Part shown: one piece after another, positions 35,639 to 44,142 of the stretch
How positions within the stretch are numbered: the stretch's first letter is position 1
How the letters are laid out: each line of letters starts with the position of its first letter
Assembly: GCF_003635165.1 (NCBI RefSeq)
Contig: NZ_ML058597.1
Span: forward strand, 372,001 to 436,000
Direction: 5' to 3'
Length of the DNA stretch: 64,000 bases
Source of the DNA: Burkholderia sp. Nafp2/4-1b
GTDB lineage: Bacteria; Pseudomonadota; Gammaproteobacteria; Burkholderiales; Burkholderiaceae
The notes under the pieces: model-generated
The model's database searches: none
Seen by the model: the letters and a program-made list of their open reading frames with translations, nothing else
What the model was told of the DNA's origin: nothing
Translations under genes and position numbers: made by a program

Positions 35639-36392
35639 GTGGCTCCTCCGGATTTTGGGGAATCGACGGGCGCACGGATTCCCGGGACGCGCCGTGGGGC
35701 GCGTCCGGTGGTGTGGAACCGGTCGGGTTGGAATGGGTGACGGGCGCTACGGCCGCGTACGGTGCGGTACGTGGCGTCGGGTTCCGCGGTGGATACGCGT
35801 CGGCGGCGCGATGGGTGACGCGTGCGCGGCCGTGCGGGCCGGTGTCCATCCGTGAATCGGCATTCCGTGTCTCCGTGGATCCGACGCACCGCAGGCGTCG
35901 GGTGAGTCAGATACTAGGAGTGGGCCGGGCGGCTGTCTGTCCTTGTTTTAAGGACAAGTCGCGACAAAGAGGGAGAAGGCGGAGAAGGCCCGAAAGCCCG
36001 GACCTTGGGCGTTCGTTCCTGACGCCGACGCCTGTCGACTCGAGGAACTCGAACTCGGGACGGAACTGCGTAGCGCTAGGCACGCACGTGAAGGCGGCCG
36101 GTGCGCACCGTGATGCGATGTCGGGAGGTGCGCGCAATGCCGTCGGCAGCGTGCGCGAATGGCCTGGAATCACGCAAGCACGGACGTCGTTAAGAGGACG
36201 TGCGCGCCGCAGATCGCAGCGCATGTGTGGGCGGCGGCAATGGTCCGGGTCTGGTTCGGTGCAGGCAATGCCGAAATTTCCCGCTCGACACGTCGGCCCG
36301 CCGCGATGCGACGAACGGAACGGGGCCAACCAAACCCAACGAAACCAATAACTGCGGCTCAGCGCCGATCAACGGCCCACGCGGCCGACCGC
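35639..36392. other. 750-bp gene-free stretch with an inverted repeat
   Basis: No credible gene: long frames here are Arg/Gly-rich shadows. At 35938-35956 there is TGTCCTT-N5-AAGGACA, also readable as CTTGT...ACAAG, in a locally AT-rich spot; it looks like an operator, yet no regulator gene is adjacent. The rest holds nothing I can identify. Confidence 0.5.
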
Positions 36393-36767
36393 CTATCGCC
36401 AGCCGCCGTCGACGTAGACCCACGCCGGCCCCTGGCGCCGCCAATAGCCGGGCACCCACCGACGCCCCGGGCGCCGTGCGACCCAGCGGCCGGACACCCA
36501 TATATAGTGGCCGCGCTGCCACCGCCAGTAGCCGTCGGTCCAGACATAGCCGTGCGGCCGAGGCGGCGGCGGCCGGCGATCATGCCGCGGGGCTGGCGGC
36601 GCAAAACGGGGGCGATCGACATACGGCGGCCTGCCGGGCCTGGCGGGCGGACCGGGCGGACGGTACCCGGGCGGTGCGGGCTGGGCCGACGCGGTACGCA
36701 GCCAGCCGCTGGTGCCGGCCAATGCGACGGTCAGTCCGATGGCGCGCAACAACGAGCGTCGATTCAT
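36393..36767 (-). CDS. YXWGXW-repeat-type exported protein
   Basis: 124 residues. The N-terminus MNRRSLLRAIGLTVALAG...ASAQ is a signal peptide with a twin-Arg-like start. A Pro/Arg-rich linker (about 30-72) follows, then repeated aromatic units (GYVWTDGYWRWQRGHYIWVSGRW, GRRWVPGYWRRQGPAWVYVDGGW) of the YXWGXW/WxxGxW type. Such proteins occur in the periplasm or outer membrane of Burkholderiales; their function is unclear. It is transcribed away from the downstream porin region. Confidence 0.85.
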   Translation of the reverse strand: MNRRSLLRAIGLTVALAGTSGWLRTASAQPAPPGYRPPGPPARPGRPPYVDRPRFAPPAPRHDRRPPPPRPHGYVWTDGYWRWQRGHYIWVSGRWVARRPGRRWVPGYWRRQGPAWVYVDGGWR

Positions 36768-37376
36768 GGGGGTCCTCTAATATGTAATCGGGGTGTGGCT
36801 TACATTAGCCTGCCGGCCCCATCGGCGGGTTACCCGGGCCGTTAAGGCTGTTACCGCATGTCACGGCGGCTCTTGGCTCCGGGCGGCCCACACGGAACCG
36901 TCTACCGTGCGGCAGCCGCCGCCGACGACGCGGGGCCGCTACCGCCGCGACAGTGCGTTTACCCTGCGCTCGTCGCGTTTTAGGCGGGACGACCCAATAT
37001 TTGAGATTGTTTCTGGTAAAAATTACCGTTTTTGACGGGTTCCACCGGTTCTAGTTGTTGTTTCTATGCAACCGTCAAGCCGGTGACATGAAAGAATGGT
37101 CGGATAAAAGGCTCCAAAAAGCCGCCGTCAAGAAGCCAAAAAAATTCGTTAAAACAAATACTTATGACGCGTCCCCATTTCTATTATTTCTAGTTCTGGA
37201 AAAGCTTATTTCTTTATTTGCGGATCGCGCCCCTAGGGTACACCCCTAAACTCACGGTTCCCAAACGGGCAACTATCCGGGCACAGCCAGCAGGACCGAT
37301 GGCGTTTCCGGGCGGTTGCAGACCGTTTATGAACAAGGTCGCGAGACCTGCCTCTTTTTAGAAGGGAGCTCCACGA
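36768..37376. other. AT-rich leader region of the major porin
   Basis: About 600 bp, strikingly AT-rich from 36990 to 37220 compared with the window. It contains a Lys-rich short frame (ATG 37088 to 37249, 53 residues) without a good ribosome site, a GGCT-N6-AGCC stem near 37110, and a CCCCTAGGG dyad near 37231. Just before the porin ribosome site, an AGGTC-GCGA-GACCT stem (37336-37349) is followed by a run of T. I read most of it as promoter plus long untranslated leader. Confidence 0.5.
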
Positions 37377-38498
37377 ATGAACAAGACTCTGATCGTTGCA
37401 GCAGCTGCAGCATCGTTCGCTACCGTCGCTCACGCGCAAAGCAGCGTCACGCTGTACGGCGTGCTGGACGCAGGCATCACCTACACGAGCAACGTCCAGC
37501 CGGCACTCGGCCAAGCTGGCAAGTCGCGTTGGGCGATGGGTTCGGGCATTGACCAGAGCCGTTTCGGCCTGCGCGGTTCGGAAGACCTCGGTGGCGGCCT
37601 GAAGGCAATCTTCACGTTGGAAAGCGGCTTCAACATCGGTAACGGCAAGTTCGCGAACGGCAACGGCGGCATGTTCAACCGTCAAGCTTTCGTCGGCCTG
37701 TCGAGCCAGTACGGCACGGTCACGCTGGGTAAGCAGTACGACGCAACGCAAGACTACCTGGCGCCGCTGACGGCAACGGGCTCGTGGGGCGGCACGTACT
37801 TCGCGCACCCGCTGAACCTCGACCGTCTGAGCACGAACGGTGATGTCGCACAGAACAACACGATCAAGTTCACGAGCGCGAACTACGCTGGCCTGCAATT
37901 CGGCGGCACGTACTCGTTCTCGAACAACACGAACTTCGGCAACAACCGTGCGTACAGCGCGGGTGCTGCATACCAGTTCCAAGGTCTGAAGCTGGCTGCT
38001 GCATACTCGCAAGCGAACCTGGGTGACGGTACGAACGCAAACGGCGCAACGTCGTCGGCGATCGGCGGCATCGCTAACCAAGGCCGCGTCCGCACGTACG
38101 GCGCTGCTGCTGGCTACGCATTCGGCCCGGCACAAGTCGGCGCTGCATGGACGCAAGCACGTCTCGACAACAACGCAGTCGGTCTGGGCACGCTGCGCAC
38201 CGACAACTACGAAGTCAACGCGAAGTACAACCTGACGCCGGCTCTCGGCTTGGGTGCTGCTTACACGTACACGAACGCGAAGATCAACAACGGCAGCACG
38301 CACTGGAACCAGTTCGGCCTGCAAGCTGACTACTCGCTGTCGAAGCGCACGGACGTCTACGCACAAGCTGTGTACCAGCGTGCAGCGAAGAACGGCATCG
38401 GCGCATCGATCTACAACGGCGACAGCTTCGCCAACAACCTGCCGAGCTCGTCGATCAACCAAACCGCAGCAACGGTTGGTCTGCGTCACCGCTTCTAA
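37377..38498 (+). CDS. Major outer-membrane porin (OpcP-like)
   Basis: 373 residues; signal peptide MNKTLIVAAAAASFATVAHA-QS, mature start SSVTLYGVLDAGITYTSN, final Phe (GLRHRF). The RFGLRGSEDLGGGLKAIFTLESGF segment and the PXXG-like pore lining are those of the abundant Burkholderia Omp38/OpcP porins. Codon use is different from neighbours (many GCA, GCT, CGT, AAC, CAA), the signature of a very highly expressed gene. The long AT-rich leader and a near-perfect terminator with UUCG loop support this. AAGGGAG stands before the start. Confidence 0.95.
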   Translation: MNKTLIVAAAAASFATVAHAQSSVTLYGVLDAGITYTSNVQPALGQAGKSRWAMGSGIDQSRFGLRGSEDLGGGLKAIFTLESGFNIGNGKFANGNGGMFNRQAFVGLSSQYGTVTLGKQYDATQDYLAPLTATGSWGGTYFAHPLNLDRLSTNGDVAQNNTIKFTSANYAGLQFGGTYSFSNNTNFGNNRAYSAGAAYQFQGLKLAAAYSQANLGDGTNANGATSSAIGGIANQGRVRTYGAAAGYAFGPAQVGAAWTQARLDNNAVGLGTLRTDNYEVNAKYNLTPALGLGAAYTYTNAKINNGSTHWNQFGLQADYSLSKRTDVYAQAVYQRAAKNGIGASIYNGDSFANNLPSSSINQTAATVGLRHRF

Positions 38499-38532
38499 GC
38501 GTGACGGCTGGGTAACCAGTCTCGCAGTATCG

Positions 38533-38561
38533 AAAAAGGCGCCTTCGGGCGCCTTTTTTTT
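38533..38561 (+). terminator. Strong intrinsic terminator of the porin gene
   Basis: AAGGCGCC-TTCG-GGCGCCTT: eight-base stem capped by a UUCG tetraloop and followed by eight T. Confidence 0.95.
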
Positions 38562-38613
38562 GCCCATCGGGGCAGCACCGAACGCTGTGACGAGGGGCGT
38601 ATCGCCCGAATGC

Positions 38614-38644
38614 AAAAAAGCGAGGCTCAGAGCCTCGCTTTTCG
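38614..38644. terminator. Bidirectional terminator between porin and rnk-type genes
   Basis: Nine-base stem AGCGAGGCT-CAG-AGCCTCGCT flanked by A-run and T-run, so it works on both strands; it ends the minus-strand rnk-type message 35 bp after its stop. Confidence 0.9.
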
Positions 38645-38678
38645 TTTGATTGGAGTGCGCTGCCGCCCGGCAGCCGCG

Positions 38679-39077
38679 TCAGCGCGTGTATTCGCCGTTG
38701 GCTTCCGGCTGGAACACGATCGCCGCGACCTTCATCTGCTTTTCAACGCCGCTCGGCTGCAGCACCTTCACCAGTTGGCCGCGTTGCGTGCCGAGCAGTG
38801 CCATCCCCACCGGCGAGAACACGTTCAGGCGCCCGAGTTCGAGATTGGCGGCGTCCGGATAAACAATCGTCCAGGTGGCCTGTTCCTGGGAAGCTTCGTC
38901 GAGCAGCGTGATCTGCGAGTTCATCGTGACGACGTTCGCCTTGATGGCGTCGGACTGCACGATATCGGCGCGCTCGAGCAGCGCGTCGAGCATCGTCTGG
39001 AAGCGCGGATTGTGTTCGGCGTGCTTCTCGAGGCGAGCGACGTCGACTTCAGTCAACTGGTAAAGGCGTTGTTTCAT
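38679..39077 (-). CDS. rnk: Rnk-like regulator of nucleoside diphosphate kinase (GreA/GreB C-terminal fold)
   Basis: 132 residues from the ATG complementary to 39075-39077, preceded on its strand by GGAGAACTGCC. The N-terminal short helix pair (YQLTEVDVARLEKHAE) and the GreA-like C-terminal FKBP-fold domain (TWTIVYPDAANLELGRLNVFSPVGMALLGTQRGQLV) match Rnk and related transcription-elongation-factor-like proteins. These bind RNA polymerase without cleaving transcripts. It stands alone. Confidence 0.85.
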   Translation of the reverse strand: MKQRLYQLTEVDVARLEKHAEHNPRFQTMLDALLERADIVQSDAIKANVVTMNSQITLLDEASQEQATWTIVYPDAANLELGRLNVFSPVGMALLGTQRGQLVKVLQPSGVEKQMKVAAIVFQPEANGEYTR

Positions 39078-39590
39078 GGCAGTTCTCCAAATGATCGGCA
39101 TGGGGCAGGCAGGGCGTGCCTATGTGGATCGCCCGGAGCCTGTCTGACCTGGCTCCGGGAGGAGACCGTGCCGTCAGATCAGGCGCCGGGCAGGGGCGAG
39201 CGGTGCCTGGGCCGTGCGTTGGACGCAGGGGTGCGCCGGATGGCCGGCGTGCGCGCGCACGCCGGCGGGGCCGGACGGCGAAACCGATACGAGCGTGCGC
39301 GCGTGCATGGTGGATGAGGTATCGAAGGGTGAAGGAAACCTTACGATTCTACAACACAAGCTCTCGGATCGGTGATTCGGCTGTCGGCCGTTCGTCAGGC
39401 ATTGTTGTGGAAATGATGGAAGTGATAGCGCTCGTGTCGAGCAACAGCGGCCGATATTTTCCAAAAACGCAACGCTGTATGTTCAAACCAAGGGTTTCCC
39501 CTTGGTATCGCGAGCACTACACTTGTCTCATCGCTTCAGACAGTCCCGCCCGGAGCGACGGCAAAAGAGAACATATTTCGGAGGTCCATC
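39078..39590. other. Intergenic region with a perfect 20-bp dyad upstream of the DUF4148 gene
   Basis: About 510 bp. The left part is GC-rich with no gene. At 39487-39506 ACCAAGGG-TTTC-CCCTTGGT forms an 8-bp stem 85 bp before the DUF4148 start; it could be an operator or a transcript hairpin. The stretch 39330-39480 is AT-richer and otherwise unmarked. Confidence 0.45.
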
Positions 39591-39920
39591 ATGAAGTCGA
39601 TCATCTACGCAGCGATCGCTGCATCCGTCCTTGCTGCCCCGATTGCATCGTTCGCACAGTCCGAGCAGGGCTTGACCCGTGACCAGGTCCGGGCCGATCT
39701 CGTGCAACTCGAACAGAACGGCTACAAGCCGCTCGCGAGCGACGCGCAATATCCGCAGAACGTCCAGGCCGCGGAACAACGGATTCAGCCGAGCCAGCCG
39801 ATGCTCGCCCAGGCCGATACGAGCGGCTATGGTGCGGTCGCGACGGCCGCCGGCCAGTCGGGCCGCCGCATGACGCGCGAAGCACCGAATCCCGTGAATT
39901 CGGTCTACTTCGGCAACTGA
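39591..39920 (+). CDS. DUF4148 exported protein
   Basis: 109 residues: signal peptide MKSIIYAAIAASVLAAPIASFA-QS, then the DUF4148 core LTRDQVRADLVQLEQNGYKPLASDAQYPQNVQAAEQRI. Such short periplasmic proteins are abundant and multi-copy in Burkholderia, with no known function. A good ribosome site (GGAGG) precedes the ATG, and an intrinsic terminator follows at 40030. Confidence 0.9.
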   Translation: MKSIIYAAIAASVLAAPIASFAQSEQGLTRDQVRADLVQLEQNGYKPLASDAQYPQNVQAAEQRIQPSQPMLAQADTSGYGAVATAAGQSGRRMTREAPNPVNSVYFGN

Positions 39921-40029
39921 TCATCCCGGGTCTGCCCGAGCACGGCATGTGACCGACACGACGCGCGCCACCAGCGCGCGTTTGCGTCAGCAGAGCAGAA
40001 CCTCCGTCGCCGCAACCCGGCGGCTTTCC

Positions 40030-40060
40030 GCCCAGACGCTCACGCGTTTGGGCCTTTTTT
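40030..40060 (+). terminator. Terminator after the DUF4148 gene
   Basis: GCCCAGACGC-TCAC-GCGTTTGGGC, ten-base stem with one G.T pair, followed by CC and six T. Confidence 0.85.
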
Positions 40061-40071
40061 GCTGGGTTGGA

Positions 40072-40533
40072 TCAGGCGGACGTGACCGCCGGCGTGCCGT
40101 GAATGTAGTGTTCGAGCTGGCTGATCGTGAATTGCTGATCCGCAATCACGCTCTTCACGAGGTCGCCGATCGAAATCAGGCCGATCAGCTTGCCGCCGTC
40201 GAGCACGGGCAGGTGGCGCATCCGGTGCTCGGTCATCAGCGCCATGCACTCGTCGGTCGATTGTGACGGTTCGACATAGCGCACCTTGGTCGTCATGATT
40301 TCCTCGACGCGGGTGGCTTTCGACGAACGGTCCTGCAGCACGATCTTGCGCGCGTAATCGCGCTCGGTGACGATGCCGGCGATGTCGTCACCATCGACGA
40401 CCAGCAATGCGCCGATGCCCTTTTCCGCCATCAGCTTGATCGCGTCGTAGACGAAATCGGCTTTCGTGACGGTATAGATGGTGCGGCCCGAATCCGGCTT
40501 GGCTTTGAGAATTTGCGCGACAGTCGTGCTCAT
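40072..40533 (-). CDS. Twin-CBS-domain protein
   Basis: 153 residues consisting only of two CBS motifs (ADFVYDAIKLMAEKGIGALLVVDGDDIAGIVTERDY and SQSTDECMALMTEHRMRHLPVLDGGKLIGLISIGDLV). Stand-alone CBS pairs bind adenine nucleotides such as AMP or ATP and regulate partner proteins. The C-terminal tail (QLEHYIHGTPAV) is typical of the Burkholderia-Pseudomonas stand-alone group. GGAGCAAGCAA precedes the ATG on its strand. Confidence 0.93.
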   Translation of the reverse strand: MSTTVAQILKAKPDSGRTIYTVTKADFVYDAIKLMAEKGIGALLVVDGDDIAGIVTERDYARKIVLQDRSSKATRVEEIMTTKVRYVEPSQSTDECMALMTEHRMRHLPVLDGGKLIGLISIGDLVKSVIADQQFTISQLEHYIHGTPAVTSA

Positions 40534-40710
40534 TTGCTTGCTCCGTGTGCAGAACGATGCAGGGAAGGCAGGGCGTGATGCGCGGCACCCGACGGGCCCA
40601 GTATAGCCGGGCCGGCTGCGGCAGTCGCGTGACGTTTCCAGATTAGCGGTAAACTCCCGTCACGCACCATCCACACAACTCCTACATTCCTGATCGTTTC
40701 GACTGAATTC

Positions 40711-41361
40711 ATGATGTCTTCGCGTCCCCAATCGCCCACGCCGGGCAATGGCCAGGCCGACGAGTGCGTGACGCTCGTCGCCACCGCGTCGCTGCCCACG
40801 CGCTACGGTACGTTCACGTCGTACGCTTTCCGTGTATCGGGCAGCGATGCCGAACATCTCGCGCTCGTGATGGGCGACGTCACCGGCGAGCAGTCCGTGC
40901 TGACGCGGCTGCATTCCGAGTGCCTGACCGGCGACGTGTTCGGTTCCTACCGCTGCGATTGCGGCGAGCAGCTCGATCTCGCACTGCGCTACATCGCGGC
41001 GGAAGACCGCGGCGTGCTGCTGTATCTGCGTGGCCACGAAGGGCGCGGCATCGGCCTGAGCAACAAGATCCGCGCGTACGCGCTGCAGGAGCAGGGGCGC
41101 GATACCGTCGAGGCGAACCTCGATCTCGGCCTGCCCGACGACGCTCGCGAATACGACTCGGCCGCCGCGATCCTGCGGATTCTCGGCGTGACGTCGGTGC
41201 GACTGATGAGCAACAACCCGAAGAAGTTCGACACGCTCGTGAAGCACGGTATTCCCGTGTGCGAACGCGTGGCGCTTGCGGTGCCCGTGCGCGAGGAAAA
41301 CGAGCGTTATATCCGGACCAAGCAAGCGAAGTTCGGGCATTACTTCGAAGAAAACGAGTAA
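40711..41361 (+). CDS. ribA: GTP cyclohydrolase II
   Basis: 216 residues, the stand-alone length. Zinc ligands Cys71, Cys82 and Cys84 are in [32 protein letters not shown] and [11 protein letters not shown] hold the GTP-binding and catalytic Arg/Tyr/Asp residues. It converts GTP to diaminohydroxyribosylaminopyrimidine phosphate, the first riboflavin step. No FMN riboswitch is recognisable upstream. There are two adjacent ATGs; the second (40714) may be used. Confidence 0.95.
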   Translation: MMSSRPQSPTPGNGQADECVTLVATASLPTRYGTFTSYAFRVSGSDAEHLALVMGDVTGEQSVLTRLHSECLTGDVFGSYRCDCGEQLDLALRYIAAEDRGVLLYLRGHEGRGIGLSNKIRAYALQEQGRDTVEANLDLGLPDDAREYDSAAAILRILGVTSVRLMSNNPKKFDTLVKHGIPVCERVALAVPVREENERYIRTKQAKFGHYFEENE

Positions 41362-41617
41362 GCACGTTTGACGCGCGGACGCCTGAGCGGGCGTCGCGCG
41401 CCAATGAGCGCAAACACCGGGTGGGGGCGATGCGTTCCACCCGATTCATTTTCGTCGGGGGCTCCTTCACCCGTCGAAGCTCCTCGCCGGTGCTGGCGAC
41501 GATCGCGATTGCGATTGCCTCACTGCCTCGGTTTGCATTCGGGTCTGTTACCGCGCGACCTGCATTGCGCGCGTGCGACCCCGCGCATCCGTGTTCCATT
41601 GCACGTTCCGCTCACCG

Positions 41618-42199
41618 GTGAACCCGCCACTGAAGATCGAAACCGAACGTTTGACGTTGCGTCGCTGGCGCCCGGACGATGCCGATGCGCTCGCAGCGAT
41701 GCATGCGCATCCAGACGTGACCGCATGGCTCGCACGCGGCCCGATGTCCGTCGACGAGGCGCAGGCCACCATTGCGCGCTTCGAAGCGCATTTCGACGCG
41801 CACGGTTTCGGTGTGTGGGCAATTGAACGCCGCGCGGATGGCGCGCTGACCGGACTCTGCGGTTTGTCGCGCGAAGTTCGCGACGCGCATCCGATGGCAC
41901 CGTGTGTCGAGATTCTGTGGCGTCAGGCTCGCTCATCGTGGGGGCAGGGCCATGTCTTCGAAGTGGCCGCTGCGGCATTGACTGACGGATTCAGCCGAAT
42001 CGGGCTCGACGAGATCTTCGCGTGGACAGCCGCTACCAACCTGCGATCGCAGCGTGTGGCGGAGCGACTCGGGATGCAGCGGCAACCGATGCGCGATTTC
42101 GATCATCCTGCGTTGCCTGCCGGGCACACGTTGCGACGACACGTGGTGTTTGTCGCGCACGCGACGCGGGTTGGTCTCGACGGCGACCTTCGCGCGTAA
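41618..42199 (+). CDS. GNAT acetyltransferase, RimJ-like
   Basis: 193 residues from GTG 41618, where the typical RimJ/RimL start begins (PLKIETERLTLRRWRPDDADALAAMHAHPDV). The WGQGHVFEVAAAALTDGFSRIGLDEIFAWTAATNLRSQRVAERLGM block is the acetyl-CoA site and following strand of ribosomal-protein/N-terminal acetyltransferases. The ribosome site is weak, so an upstream in-frame ATG at 41573 remains possible. Confidence 0.85.
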   Translation: MNPPLKIETERLTLRRWRPDDADALAAMHAHPDVTAWLARGPMSVDEAQATIARFEAHFDAHGFGVWAIERRADGALTGLCGLSREVRDAHPMAPCVEILWRQARSSWGQGHVFEVAAAALTDGFSRIGLDEIFAWTAATNLRSQRVAERLGMQRQPMRDFDHPALPAGHTLRRHVVFVAHATRVGLDGDLRA

Positions 42200-42254
42200 C
42201 GGCCCCGGCTAGGAGCCGCGCGACGATGCGACCCCGAATAAATCGAGCAGGCAA

Positions 42255-42280
42255 GAAAAAGCCCGCTACTGGAGCGGGCT
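42255..42280 (-). terminator. Minus-strand intrinsic terminator (end of candidate sRNA / cepI operon tail)
   Basis: AGCCCGCT-N5-AGCGGGCT, eight-base perfect stem; on the minus strand five T follow at once. There is no T-tract on the plus strand, so it serves minus-strand transcripts. Confidence 0.85.
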
Positions 42281-42345
42281 GAATCCATGTTTGGAGACAT
42301 GGAGGAGACATATGCAACTTTAAGGGAAAACCCGAGGGATGGCAA
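42255..42345 (-). ncRNA. Candidate ~90-nt anti-Shine-Dalgarno small RNA
   Basis: Read on the minus strand from about 42345, the sequence has a CCATGT-CTCCAA-ACATGG hairpin (stem 42286-42303) whose loop exposes CUCC. A second CUCCUCC run lies immediately upstream of it, and the strong terminator at 42255-42280 follows. Loops showing CUCC are the hallmark of small RNAs that pair with ribosome-binding sites, a type known in alpha-proteobacteria and in Burkholderia. No protein frame with a ribosome site is on this strand here. A TACAAC -10-like element lies at 42352-42357. It could alternatively be processed from the 3' end of the cepI operon transcript, which ends at 42512. Confidence 0.5.
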
Positions 42346-42511
42346 GCCCTAGTTGTAATTGTGCAACGCAGCGTCGACTGACTTTTCTGGAAGGTTAGGG
42401 CAACGCACCACGCCATCCCGCTCTCACAGGCACCGCGCGCCCGTCCTGGCGCAGAACCGACCGCCCTCGGAACGCTGACCTCGGCGTATCCGCGAGCGAG
42501 TACCGCTGCTC

Positions 42512-43270
42512 TCACATCCCGCCCGCCCGCGCATGCGCGGCAAACGCGCTGAATCGCTCTTGCGCAACCGGTACCGCGTACTTGTTGCGCATTTCCGTCT
42601 CGATCCACGCACAGGCTTCGCGTGCGCAGTCGGTCAGCGCATGGCGCGTCGCGTGCCCGTCGATGTCGTACACGAAGCGCACGCCCACCTCGTCGTCGGC
42701 GACTTGCCGCTGCAGCTCGTTCAGCTGCAGTTGCGGCCCATGCTGCTGCGACAGCGCCCGCAGTTCGTCGAAGTGGTATTCGAGCCAGTCGGCGAAGAAC
42801 AGCGCGTCGCTGTGGCAGCGCAAACGGAACGCCGCGCTGCGCGACGGACGCTGCGCCGTATCGGCTCCCTGCGGCTCGCCGGTCGGCGCGAGCGCCGTGT
42901 CGACCGGCGCGAGCGGCTGCCCGATTTGCCGGTACGGTTCGCGCTCGCGCAGCGCGTGCCACAGCAGCTCGTCGCCCGCGGCGCCGGACGGCTGCATCGT
43001 CAGGTCGTGTCGTCCGTCGCCGACCGCGGCGACGTCGCGGATCACGAGGCGCAGCGAGCAGAGCGGCGCGTCGGCGACCAGCAGCGTCGCCGCGCGCGGC
43101 AACCCGCACACGAGCGGCGCGGCGCCGGCCGCCCGGAACACGAGCCCGCGGCGATCGAGCCGCACGAGCGGCAGCGGCCGCGGAAACGACGGGTAGGCGA
43201 CTGCGATGCGGGCGCCGCCGGCGCCCGTCAAGCCGGGCATCATCGCGCGAAAGACCTGAGACTGGTCCAC
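42512..43270 (-). CDS. Burkholderia-specific cepI-linked protein (BCAM1871-like quorum-sensing enhancer)
   Basis: 252 residues from a GTG with GAGGAGAA upstream. It lies 54 bp after cepI on the same strand. The position and protein (MDQSQVFRAMMPGLTGAGGARIAVAYPS..., a middle RCHSDALFFADWLEYHFDELRAL) match the uncharacterised gene co-transcribed with cepI in B. cenocepacia (BCAM1871), which has been reported to increase AHL activity and to be restricted to Burkholderia. I see no known domain, signal peptide or membrane helix. The biochemical role remains open. Confidence 0.82.
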   Translation of the reverse strand: MDQSQVFRAMMPGLTGAGGARIAVAYPSFPRPLPLVRLDRRGLVFRAAGAAPLVCGLPRAATLLVADAPLCSLRLVIRDVAAVGDGRHDLTMQPSGAAGDELLWHALREREPYRQIGQPLAPVDTALAPTGEPQGADTAQRPSRSAAFRLRCHSDALFFADWLEYHFDELRALSQQHGPQLQLNELQRQVADDEVGVRFVYDIDGHATRHALTDCAREACAWIETEMRNKYAVPVAQERFSAFAAHARAGGM

Positions 43271-43324
43271 GGTGGTTCTCCTCTTCGTTACGAGGCCGCC
43301 TGGCCGGACGACGCGTGTTCCGGC

Positions 43325-43933
43325 TCAGGCGGCAATGGCTTGCCGGGTGGCCCGTCCCGGCTCGATTCCCAGTGCGGCAAACGTTTGCGGATCGATGTCG
43401 ATCCAGCACGCGACAACCAGACGACCGTCCACCTGTTTCGGTGGACCTGCCCGGTGCGCGTGCACACCGATCCGGCGGAACAGCCGCTCCATGCTCGCGA
43501 ACGTCACGCCGATCAGCTGCCGTGCGCCCAGCTGCGCCGCACATTCGACGACGGCAGCGAGCATCGGACGGACGGCCCACTCGGCATTGCCCGGGCCGCC
43601 TTCGTCGCCGGTCGCCGCGAACCGCGACAATTCCCAGACGGCGGCCGATTGCGGCAGCGCGACGTCTTCGGCGATCAGGTCGGCGAACAGCGACTTCAGC
43701 AGATACGGACGGGTGGTCGGCAACAGGCGCGCACATCCGCACACGTCGCCGCCGGCGTTTCTCGCGAACACATAGACGGTATCGTCGCGATCGAACTGAT
43801 CGCGCTCGAAGCTTTCGTTCGCTGACGGGAGCGCCCAACCGAGCTGTTCGACGAATACGCGGCGCCGATAGCGCCCAAGATCCGCTGCAAGTTCGTACGG
43901 CAACCGCCCTTCCTCGTGAACGAAGGTCCGCAT
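43325..43933 (-). CDS. cepI: N-acyl-homoserine lactone synthase CepI
   Basis: 202 residues. LuxI-family invariant residues are present: Arg24, Phe27 and Trp33 in RYRRRVFVEQLGWAL, Asp45 and Asp48 in ERDQFDRDD, Arg69 in CARLLPTTRPYLL, and the WELSRFA Glu/Arg pair. CepI makes octanoyl- and some hexanoyl-homoserine lactone from acyl-ACP and S-adenosylmethionine. The sequence agrees almost residue for residue with CepI of the cepacia complex as I remember it. A cep box lies upstream at 43997-44012, and GAGGAC precedes the start. Confidence 0.97.
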   Translation of the reverse strand: MRTFVHEEGRLPYELAADLGRYRRRVFVEQLGWALPSANESFERDQFDRDDTVYVFARNAGGDVCGCARLLPTTRPYLLKSLFADLIAEDVALPQSAAVWELSRFAATGDEGGPGNAEWAVRPMLAAVVECAAQLGARQLIGVTFASMERLFRRIGVHAHRAGPPKQVDGRLVVACWIDIDPQTFAALGIEPGRATRQAIAA

Positions 43934-43995
43934 GGTGTCCTCGGATCGGTACTTTGGTATGCACGCATTACATCGCGCGTCCCGAGGAGGCGGTA

Positions 43996-44015
43996 ACTGG
44001 TAACTCTTACAGGGT
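43996..44015 (-). promoter_or_regulatory. cep box (CepR-binding lux-type box) of cepI
   Basis: On the minus strand it reads ACCCTGTAAGAGTTACCAGT, with the LuxR-family CTG-N10-CAG frame. It matches the cepI cep box described in B. cenocepacia and sits about 60 bp before the ATG. Confidence 0.93.
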
Positions 44016-44142
44016 GACGGCCGACCGATGCGATTTGACCGGTGGTATCGGTTTCTTGATCGGCGGGATTGAAATACGGGCGGCTTTTGCTTATAAAGAG
44101 CGCCAGTCTTGCGGAAATGTCAGAGGAATGCGCGGCCGGTTG

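Noticed and set aside
36020..36075. Possible tRNA T-arm (GAACTCGAACTCGGGA region)
   Set aside because: No acceptor, D-arm or anticodon arm could be folded on either strand.
35488..36351. Plus-strand frame across the amidohydrolase 5' end and intergenic region
   Set aside because: Low-complexity Arg/Gly sequence, no ribosome site, partly antisense to a real gene.
37233..38615. 460-codon minus-strand frame opposite the major porin
   Set aside because: Val/Arg/Cys-rich shadow caused by the biased codon use of the highly expressed porin.
40600..40710. FMN riboswitch upstream of ribA
   Set aside because: The conserved RFN junction elements (AGGGTGAAATTCCC-like) are absent.
42312..42323. Three-codon frame ATGCAACTTTAA behind GGAGGAGACAT on the plus strand
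   Set aside because: Best explained as the complement of the anti-Shine-Dalgarno loops of a minus-strand RNA; no longer frame follows.
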